NCBI GenBank assembly: GCA_951799445.1
Contig: OX637289.1
Coordinates: 47,096,264 to 47,160,263, forward strand
DNA from: Pseudisothecium myosuroides
Taxonomy: Eukaryota; Streptophyta; Bryopsida; Hypnales; Lembophyllaceae
Length of the DNA: 64,000 nucleotides
Direction: 5' to 3'
Positions 55,980-64,000 of this stretch are shown here, in pieces. The notes below the pieces were generated by a model. It was not told where the DNA came from. It did not search any database and was given only the letters and a program-made list of their open reading frames with translations. The first letter of the stretch is position 1. Each line of letters starts with the position of its first letter. The translations under genes and the position numbers were made by a program.

Positions 55980-58900
55980 TTACGACACCCCAGACTGATC
56001 ACACTGCCCTGTTGCTTTGTCGCAGAAGCCGTTCTTGTCCAGCAACACCGGAGGCGGTGCACTGAGCTCCGGGGCAGAGGGAGTGCCATACGCATTGCGC
56101 CTGGCATTGCCACAACCCAAACTCTTCCTTGTGCTCATTCCTGTCACTGGGTTGGTTCCGCTGGCGTACTTGCACAAGGCCTGAACAAGTCACCATTGTC
56201 AAAATTGCGTCATGGAGTAAGCTTAACCACTAAGAGAGCCGGCATCCGATATGTGGATTATGAGCTTGCTGGCGGAGCTACAGGAAATGGATGATGAAGT
56301 GCATCCAAGTATGTTGGAAAAGCAATTTTTGTCTACTTTTCAACAATGCAATTAGCGTGGTCACTTGGTGCTTCATGAATATTGTGCAAGGTTCAGAATG
56401 AGTTCATGTTTATATAGATTTCCCAGAGTAACTTAGCTCCCTAATTTGGACAAGTGAAGTAATTAATATGCATATACGAATGGTTTAAAGCGCTAATTCC
56501 ACCCACACCAACTGTCTAGCTAATGGTCCCTAACTAGTCCCATCCGCGCCACTTGGTTGGGGCGGGCAGGACCTATCATACAGAACCTGGAAATGATAAT
56601 TGGGGTATGAGGAGGACGTCACTTGCCAATTTTTGTGGAAAGTCCAACACAGCGTCACTGAAATCTGCACCTTCGATGATGGCCGATCCCAAATCACTTC
56701 GTGTCAGCACCGCTCTCACCAACAGGGCGTTTGTCAGGTTTGCTTCGTTCAGAACCTGCACAGTCACCGCATTGTACTCCATGTTAAAAGAGCTCAATCT
56801 GTGGATAAAAAGTTACACATCCTCGAACTCTACTTGCACAGAAATACCAACAAATGTTTTTGCGGTAATAAACATTTCAGCCACATGAAGTGGTCAACGT
56901 CACTCACCATGCGATCCATAAGTGTGTCACTCAGGTCGGCACCTGCACAGGTCCACAAGAAGTGAGATTGCAGCTCTCGTCACACTTCTCCTTGGAAGCC
57001 CATTCGAACGGGTACTCGGACTGGATGGACAGAACAGCTGTGAGTAACTATTGGAATACTACAGAGTTTGTATATGTCACCGAGAAGACGATGATTATGA
57101 ACAAGAGATTTGTACACTCCTGGAAAAGGGCTGTTTGATCACACTGTCCTTCATGACTTTCTCTTTTGATGTGAACCGAAAGTTCTTGCACGGGAAATAG
57201 GAGATTGGGGGCTCAAATTCGTCGAGTGGCTGCCATTTCGATGGTCAACACACAGTATTGCTACGCGCCGGGCCTGACGAACGTAGCACTGTACCGCTAC
57301 CCTCAAGCATCGCAAATATGTGGAGGATTTTGGAAAAGTGTTGGGTACTTGATGTGCACATGTTCAAATGAATTGCCAATTCTTAATGTGCAAATAAGAA
57401 ATACTAGAGGTACAACCGTAGAGGTATAACCATATTTTGGCCTCATATTTTTGTAGCACTTTTGAAGAGTTTTTTTTCGGGAAATTCATTTGTTCAAAAA
57501 AGAATTTTTCTTAACTAACACATGCAATTTTCTTCACTCAAGCTTATGATATGAATTTTTTTTCCGCATTTAAATTGTAGTTTCCACAAATGGTCAATCA
57601 AAATGATAATTTCAAAACCATACATCCTTTGTCCTTAAAAGGGTTAATATAATAGAAGATTAGTCTGTGATACCTGTGAAGTTGGTCTTGTATGCTACAG
57701 CCTTCTCCAAATAGCCCCCATTGAAAGTGCTCCCACTGAAGTCAGCTTCTTTCATGTCGGCAGATGTGAAGTTTCCTCGTCGGAAATTCTCATTGGCATG
57801 CATGGTCTTCCTACAAGGAGTATGCACATTAGATTCTTCAGTAGAGATGGCATGGCGCCTTTTGAGAAAACAGCGAACTCAGAAAAAATATTGAATTTCA
57901 TTATATGGGCAGATATTCAGGACAATGGCAGTTTAAGTAAGGCAGACACCTAAATCTTTCCCTATCCTAGTGTTCAGAGCTTTCGTGCAATCGAGGGACA
58001 CAATTTTGGCACTCTAAGTCGTTTCAATATAACAAAATTGAAGTTGTTTAGAGATAGGTGGAGCAAAACGATGCCAAAAGACAGCCAAAAGAAAAATTAA
58101 AGCTCTGACACACTCTCATATAAGGAGCTTTCACTCGCTAAAATTGGGCTCAATTTTGCCAAAAAAGGATTTCTTTTCGTGCCAATCACCAACGATTCTC
58201 TAGAATGTTAAGCAACGGACAGGAGAAGGTGGTAACAAATTAGATTAAATGGCATGAGTGTCACAAAAATGAGCATCCCAGATGTCCAAATTACCAAACA
58301 TATGAAGATGTGTTATAAAGAGCAAAGAAGAAGAAGAATTTAGTGAAGGTTGACAAATGGGAATTACAGTGAACGCAAACAATAATTGAGATTACAAATG
58401 AATTGCGATTTCACGTACTTGAGATCTGCCGATCCGAACTGAACTGCTGAGCCGATGCCAAATTCTCCTCGAGTGTTGGCCTCAAAGGAATTCAAGTCGG
58501 CCAAGGCATCCATGCTAGTTCCTAATACAGCAGCTGCAAGAGCTGCAGCCATAGCTTGACGCAACCCCACGCGCTTCTCTGCAATTCATTGCACCCAAAG
58601 GCTTCAGACATAACCCTAAAATCAGTTCGCATGAATGAGGTCAAAGGTGGATGCGCCAAATCAGTTTGGCTCCATAAAGCGAGGCCTACAATAATTATCT
58701 TAGTCGTCACTGTAAACTATCTTCATAGCAACATCAAAACACATGCTAAGATTTGGTTTTAAAATTTTCATATTTGGTTATAGACTTCTCATGCAACACT
58801 TTAAGGATTTAAATAATGAACGTTCTAACCATAGTCTGATGCTTATTTTTGGGAATGACACCACAATGACTTTAAAATTCATAACCAATTCAATAAAGCT

Positions 58901-59773
58901 CCAAAAATTGCAGAACAATGAGACTAAGCTCAATTTTCTCATGCCTTCCACCGTATTCTTTTCAAACATCAAATCTCAGTACTTCTGCTTAAGAGGAAAC
59001 CTAATGGCCATGGCCACACAACAATGTGAGCTCCATCTGAATTCGTCTGTTTCAAATTGATCAATATTTACATCTCAACATAACATTATATAGCGAACCA
59101 ATGTTGCAGGAGTTCATTTTTCCTCCTTGTACTGGATTCTAACTTCTAGGTACTATACAATCTTTCACACCCCATTTTTGACCTTACTCTGTCTCTCCAA
59201 GCATGTATGTGCACCCTGGAGAACTTAATTCATTAGTAATGCTTTGCTCTCAATCTTCCAGTAAAGTTTGAGGCCCCAGGCACAGCAGGGAAGCATATCC
59301 AGATCATTATAAAGGACGAAAATGACCCAAATTCGTGATGCCATACAATGTTGAGAACAAAAAATTGTAAAAACGTCAGCACATTTTTCAGGGAATGTTG
59401 CCGGAACTCGATTCAACAACGTCAAATTTGTTAAATTGGCGTGTTTGAGAGCACCAAACTCGTAACATTCAGTGCTCGGACATCGAAACTAGGTCTAATA
59501 TACATTTAAGCATCCAAACGCGTGCCTGAAAACTGCTAATTCACGTCCAATTTCGCCATTATAACGAATTGACACTGAACATCTTACAAGATTACAGACG
59601 TTTTCCACACCTGTTGCGTCCCCTCCTTTCGACTCCGATGCCTCACATACGCAAGCTCCATCCCTCTTCCGAAAATGCACCCCAGGCTGGGCTTGATACA
59701 GCTGCGACACCGACGCCTTGGATGCCGAGAATGCACCCACAGCTCCCACACTAGTCGACACATTCAGTGCCAT
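55980..59773 (-). CDS. TL17: Thylakoid lumenal 17.4-kDa pentapeptide-repeat protein, six exons
   Basis: Exons on the minus strand are 59773-59611, 58578-58419, 57810-57674, 56942-56908, 56755-56627 and 56180-55980: 825 bases, 274 residues, all phases consistent. Exon 1 encodes a chloroplast transit peptide (MALNVSTSVGAVGAFSASKA). Exon 2 gives a hydrophobic lumenal targeting segment ending SMDALA before DLNSFEANTRGEFGIGSA. Exons 3-5 hold pentapeptide repeats (GNFTSADMKEADFSGSTFNG, VLNEANLTNALLVRAVLTRS, IIEGADFSDAVLD), which form a right-handed beta-helix. Exon 6 is a Cys-containing tail (ALCKYASGTNPVTGMSTRKS, then NGFCDKATGQCDQ). This order matches the Arabidopsis TL17.4 family from memory. 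The protein resides in the thylakoid lumen; its exact role is unsettled. All introns are GT-AG except the one after exon 5, where only a GC donor (TTG then GCAAGT) keeps the conserved DFPQKLALCKY reading. Confidence 0.93.
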
Positions 59774-61072
59774 ACTTTCAATTCGTTCCTAAAACTGAAA
59801 ATGAGGCTACTGCACAATTCAAGTTTAAAGCTTCGGTTTGAAGGAAGAGGATTTGCTTGTTTTCAAAGAGAAAAGAAGACGAGCGCGAGTGTACGGTACT
59901 GTATCAGCAAAGGTAAGCTTTTCGGATGAGATTACTCTATCCCCAAGACCGCAGGAGAGAGACGACGTTCCCCTTGTTCCCTTCACTGAGAACGTGAGGG
60001 ATATGGTGGAAGCCTGTCCACGCAGCGCACTTGAGTTTCATACAGCCCCCGACAAATGGTTTTCTCGGCACGCTTTCTGTGACTCTGGGAAACAGACACG
60101 TGTTCTTTTTACAATATTTACAAGTCACATCCATAAAAAATCTGTGTTGAAGACGCAGCTTGAGCTTAAGGTAGCAGCACCCATAACCGTCAAATTAAGC
60201 AATTCAGCTTAGTTGGAGGCAAATTTTTCTAGAAAAAATAATTTTTTCAATATTAGCAATTGAAAATCATTAATTTTCAAAAAAAAAAATAGAATTTTTG
60301 AATAAGGCATCTAATTTCTACAAATTTCCAAAGTAGAGCTCCCTAGGGCACCCTAAAATGCACTCTAGTAAATTTGCCTTGATTCAGTCTAGCACAAAAA
60401 TCCTAAAAAATCAGAGATCACCAACCACAATTAAGCATGGACACGATTTCAAGGAACTTTTGGGAGCACTTTAAGGGAACTCTATAGTTGGTGTCAAGGA
60501 ACACTAATGCTTATGGGTGTTGCTACCTTAAATGTGCAATCCAAATACAAATGATTGTATCAAAAAAAAATTCTTTAACCATGGAAGCATGGAGCCCTAT
60601 TACAAAGATTGTCAAAAAAAATTTTTAAAAATTACTCCGAGTAATAGATTAGAGAATAAATAGGTGCATTCTTTGTTTGTACAGTATCTTTGAAAGTCCT
60701 TCATCAAACACTCTTAATCTTAAACTTCCTTATTGGGGTTATTCAGTGAATTATTCACCAACTTTGAAATCCTGACCACTCTAATTTGCATCTATTATAC
60801 CATGGTACCTTTGGCACATTCTATAAAAACTTCATTACTTTTGAAAATGTTGAAATTTTTAAAATTTATTTAGGTCAAAAAGCTTGGTTATTGTATTTTC
60901 TTAAAACAAAATACATAAAATATTTCATTATTAGAAGGAAATTTCCTAAACTACAATAATAATTTGACCTCTTATTGTTCAAAATATTGTGGTATTACGG
61001 TTGGCATACCACAATTTCATGTGTTTTGGGTGTTTGTTTGATCAACAAGACAATTCCAAAACAAAAACTTAA
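59774..61072. other. TL17 upstream region and AT-rich intergenic DNA
   Basis: 59774-60230 probably contains the TL17 promoter; an open plus-strand frame there (59838-60212) lacks an ATG start and any motif. From 60230 the DNA is AT-rich and empty. Confidence 0.45.
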
Positions 61073-62435
61073 CCCCTATAGGACTAGTTTGCTATTTTTA
61101 GCAACATACAAATTTTGGACAGGTACGTGTGACTGGAGATTTCCATATTTTAGGCTGAAATTTTAATAGAAGGTGGGATGAGGAATATCTTTCATATGCA
61201 CTAAATTTCATGACATTTGGAAATATGTGTCAAAAGTTATGATTAAATTTGTTTGTTTGTTTTTGTAACTGGGCAATTTGGGTAGATTAGAAAAAATCAC
61301 TTTTTTCAAAAAAAAAATTTGAAATTGGTTTTCTAGAGTTGTATATAAGGTAAAACAACCCATCATGGTCAAATGACCCATGACGGACACCTAAGAGATG
61401 GCCCCATGATGGTTATTATCAATTTCTGAGATTTTGGGCCACCATCAATGTCTCACCTGATACTATTGGAGTGATTAGTGACCCCATTAGGAACATTAGC
61501 TTTTTCAGTGTAAATCATTGAAGAAAATGATTTTTTTAAGGCCCTCCAAGTTAGAAAATATTTTGACTACTTTAGGTGACGAAGGTGAGCATTATGGATA
61601 CAGGTTTTGTTGGTTTTGGAGTAGTCTACAGACTCTTTTGGGCAAAACACTTCAAAAATTCATAGAAAATTCATACTTTGCTGAAAAGATATAATTTCAA
61701 TTGCTGTTGTTATTTCTCACACTTCTCTGCATGTGGGGAGAAATTTTTAAAAATTTAGCCATGGCATGAGGACAAACTAACAATTCTGACCATGATGGGC
61801 TGTTTTACCTTAAGTAGAAAGCTTTGATTCATTCCATTTCGATCAATGAGTCAAAAGTTAAGAAGAGTTTTTGTTTCTAGGTAGTTATAGATTCTCTACT
61901 CTAAAATAAACTGTGAAGTCCTTTATTTTACTCAATTTTCAATATTTTTTGGGAAAAAAAATATGATGTAGATTGTATATTAAAACATTGCAACCATTGG
62001 AATTGGCATTTTTCAATTCCATAATTAAACTCTTAACAATTTTGTATTTTGAATCATTCTCTACTTCTTTCTACTTACTATTTTTTTCCTATATGTTCTA
62101 TAATTCCAAATGATCTGAAATTTTTTAAGTATGTAGCCAACTTGTCTAGGAAAAAGTATCCAAAGAAACACCACCATATTGGACATTTTTTCATAGCTTG
62201 TGAAGTCCAGCTGCCTTATTTTTTGCATGGCCAAAAAAGTGATTTCAATGGTTTTGAATGCTTATACCTTGCAATCCACACAATAGAAATTTCTAAAATT
62301 TTTACCACATATTCTCAAGTTAGCATACTAGAAGATCCTACGGTTACATGTTTTTTTTCAAAAATTTGGTATTTACACTAAAAATGGCAGTTTTTGAGAG
62401 TTTTTGGTTAAAATCTAGTCATGGAACTTTAGAGG
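61073..62435. mobile_element. TTAA-flanked element, copy 4 (1363 bp)
   Basis: The left end is CCCCTATAGGACTAG after TTAA (61069-61072). The right end, CTAGTCATGGAACTTTAGAGG, precedes TTAA (62436-62439). The right 200 bp resembles copy 2 (TATACCTTGCAATCCACACA, AGAAGATCCTACGGTTACAT, AAAAATGGCAGTTTT). There is no convincing reading frame; a 110-codon frame at 62049-62381 is AT-driven and includes the conserved non-coding end. With both TTAA flanks perfect it is the best-bounded large copy. Confidence 0.7.
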
Positions 62436-62439
62436 TTAA

Positions 62440-63253
62440 GTCCTTTTACACAATAGAGTTAATTGTAAAGTATGTGAAATGAGGGATCAAAAATCGGAGT
62501 TTAAGGAAAGCACAAGACTGAATTCTTTAAAGCACCCAAACTGGATGTGATGGAGCTTAGTGTTGTGTTTCTTTTGGACTAAATTATTCTTAGTTGGCCA
62601 CCTTTTCTACAAATTGACCAGACCTTTGCAACTAAAACTCTACTAAGGTAGAAGCACCAGTAGTCAACCACGCCCAACACCCAACCTGTAGGGGTGCTAT
62701 ATTTCTAACCAAGGCTAGAAGAGATATCCAACAGAAGCTTAAAACATGTTTTTTGTTCCTTTTCAAGATTGGGACTAACAAGGTTATGACACATGTTTGG
62801 AAAGTAGTGAGTAAGAAAATAATTCTTAAATGATCGGAATTGGAAGATTCTAGATAGTGGGTACTAGTGAAATGCACTATTGGATCCCAAAATTCACTGT
62901 GAATTCAATTTTGGGAATTTAAATTCCGAAAATTTTGCAATCCCCATATTTCCTACATGGGAAAAATTTCCTACTGGTGCTTTTAACCTTAACCTCAATA
63001 GTTGGGTTGGTTCTGTACCCATGTTTGTTGCTTGGGACATGCAAGCTTCAGTTGCAGCAGAAGACTGAAGATTGAAGGCGCCATAAGCTAAGTGTGCCGA
63101 TACTGTAACTGAAGCGCTAGTGCAGAATTCCAATTGCGCTCCAAACCCTAGATTTTGGCTTACGACAGTTGAGTTACGGAATTCGTCAATTTCACGATAT
63201 TGCTATTGGTGACGGATCGATGCATGCATTCGACAAGCTCAGTGGTGGTGAGG
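62440..63253. other. Upstream region of the SMP-30-like gene
   Basis: No separate gene is supported. The sequence becomes GC-richer from about 63050, as expected for a promoter and leader. A minus-strand frame (62894-63133) shows no family motif. Confidence 0.4.
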
Positions 63254-63653
63254 ATGAAGCCAATTCGGTGGTCGCTGCTCGGCTTCGTGTTGCTGTTGTC
63301 GCAAAGCTTGGCGGGGGTACAAGCGCTCCGCAGTTTCCAGTTTCAAGCGCCGGATCTTTTCCCGGAGAGTTTCGCTTGGGATCGCGTCCACGATCGGTTT
63401 TTGGTCGGATCTTTGTTTCACGGCACGATTTTGGAGCTTGCTTTCAATGGCTCGTTCACGGAGTTTGTACGCGACGAGGAGTATGCTGGCAAAGCCGGCG
63501 TTTCGGGAGTGAAAGTGGATAGCCGGCGCAATCGAGTCATCGTCACGGTGACGGAGACTGCGGCTTGGAATTATGGTGGCGTCGCGGCGTACGATTTGGA
63601 CACCAAGGAGCGGGTGTACTTCACTCAATTGGATGGCGTTGGCGTTGGCGAAG
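63254..63653 (+). CDS. SMP-30/gluconolactonase-like secreted beta-propeller protein, first exon (partial)
   Basis: The ATG at 63254 was chosen because it directly starts a signal peptide (MKPIRWSLLGFVLLLSQSLA); another in-frame ATG lies at 63224. The mature part RSFQFQAPDLFPESFAWDRV, then HDRFLVGSLFHGTILEL, GVSGVKVDSRRNRVIVTVTE and GVAAYDLDTKERVYF follow the plant SMP-30/LRE-like (calcium-dependent phosphotriesterase superfamily) pattern: repeated propeller blades with DPxx..FLVGSL and xVDSRRNR elements. The exon ends at a GTTTCAA donor after 63653, and the remaining exons lie beyond the window. Plant members are usually secreted or vacuolar proteins of unclear substrate. The 133 codons seen are roughly the first third of the usual length. 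Confidence 0.8.
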
Positions 63654-64000
63654 GTTTCAAATGTTTCCCCTCTTTTCGATTGAGTTTTTCTTTTTCAGAA
63701 TTCTTCGAATTAAGCTCTTCCTAAGTTTGTCTTGTTGTAAAATTGTTGGCCTGAACGAAGGTGCTCAGATAAAAACCTAAAGCAGTAAGGTAGAGCGTGC
63801 ATTAATCGTTACTTTTAGCAAAAAGTACAAGTAAGATTTCGGAGCGAATTTTCATGCAATGACAATCATGGAATTCTCATGAAGAATGAGTTTTGACACA
63901 TTTGTTTCCTACACTCTCTAGAAACCAAACCTCTCTGGAATTTCTGAATCAGTAACGGATTCCTTTTGCGTATCAACTTCGTATTCTCTCTGCCCGTTTT
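63654..64000. other. Intron of the SMP-30-like gene (incomplete)
   Basis: T-rich sequence directly after the donor with no open frame continuing the protein. No acceptor with a matching continuation appears before the window ends, so the intron is at least 347 bp. Confidence 0.5.

Noticed and set aside
59838..60212. 124-codon plus-strand frame upstream of TL17
   Set aside because: No ATG start, no recognisable domain, and it lies in the expected TL17 promoter region.
1..64000. tRNA, rRNA and snRNA genes
   Set aside because: I looked for tRNA box A/B-like pairs and conserved rRNA words while reading and saw none I could support; a tRNAscan-SE run would settle it.

Overview
This is nuclear DNA of a non-seed land plant, most likely a moss. 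It carries intron-containing plant genes: a thylakoid-lumen pentapeptide protein, the nucleolar processing factor RRP1 with plant-type C-terminal motifs, a B3-domain protein and an F-box/kelch-like relic. It also carries an intact gene for a KP4-family killer protein. KP4 is otherwise a fungal family, and in plants I know it mainly from mosses. Intergenic DNA is AT-rich and full of transposon debris. The assignment to mosses is an inference; no marker gene fixes the species.

Layout. 1-4.6 kb: AT-rich DNA with a broken hAT (DUF4371) transposase. 4.6-5.5 kb: single-exon KP4-like gene with TATA box and poly(A) signal. 5.5-12.7 kb: mostly empty, with a decayed reading frame (9.2-9.8 kb) and a two-exon B3 gene (10.7-11.5 kb). 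12.7-29.5 kb: a 16.8-kb LTR retrotransposon on the minus strand. It has 4.3-4.9 kb LTRs, a novel ORF1, Gag and a retropepsin, but no visible reverse transcriptase, RNase H or integrase. A 361-bp solo LTR is nested in one of its LTRs. 29.5-35.2 kb: unrecognised gene relic, tandem repeats and two fold-back MITEs. 35.2-39.0 kb: RRP1 (three exons, minus strand). 39-46.8 kb: AT-rich DNA with TTAA-flanked elements. 46.8-47.3 kb: a broken partial copy of the TL17 gene. 47.9-49.4 kb: F-box-like reading frame with two in-frame TAG codons. 50.9-54.7 kb: repeats, a TTAA-flanked MITE, and an RPL7A pseudogene split by another MITE. 56.0-59.8 kb: TL17 (six exons, one probable GC-AG intron). 61.1-62.4 kb: another TTAA-flanked element. 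63.25 kb to the end: first exon of a secreted SMP-30/beta-propeller-type protein.

The host genes are unrelated single genes, not a pathway. The most unusual items are the KP4-like gene, the RT-less retroelement with its extra ORF1 and changeable LTR minisatellites, and the TTAA-flanked element family, since TTAA target sites are rare for plant transposons. Exon models rest on splice consensus, reading-frame continuity and recalled family conservation; no search was run.
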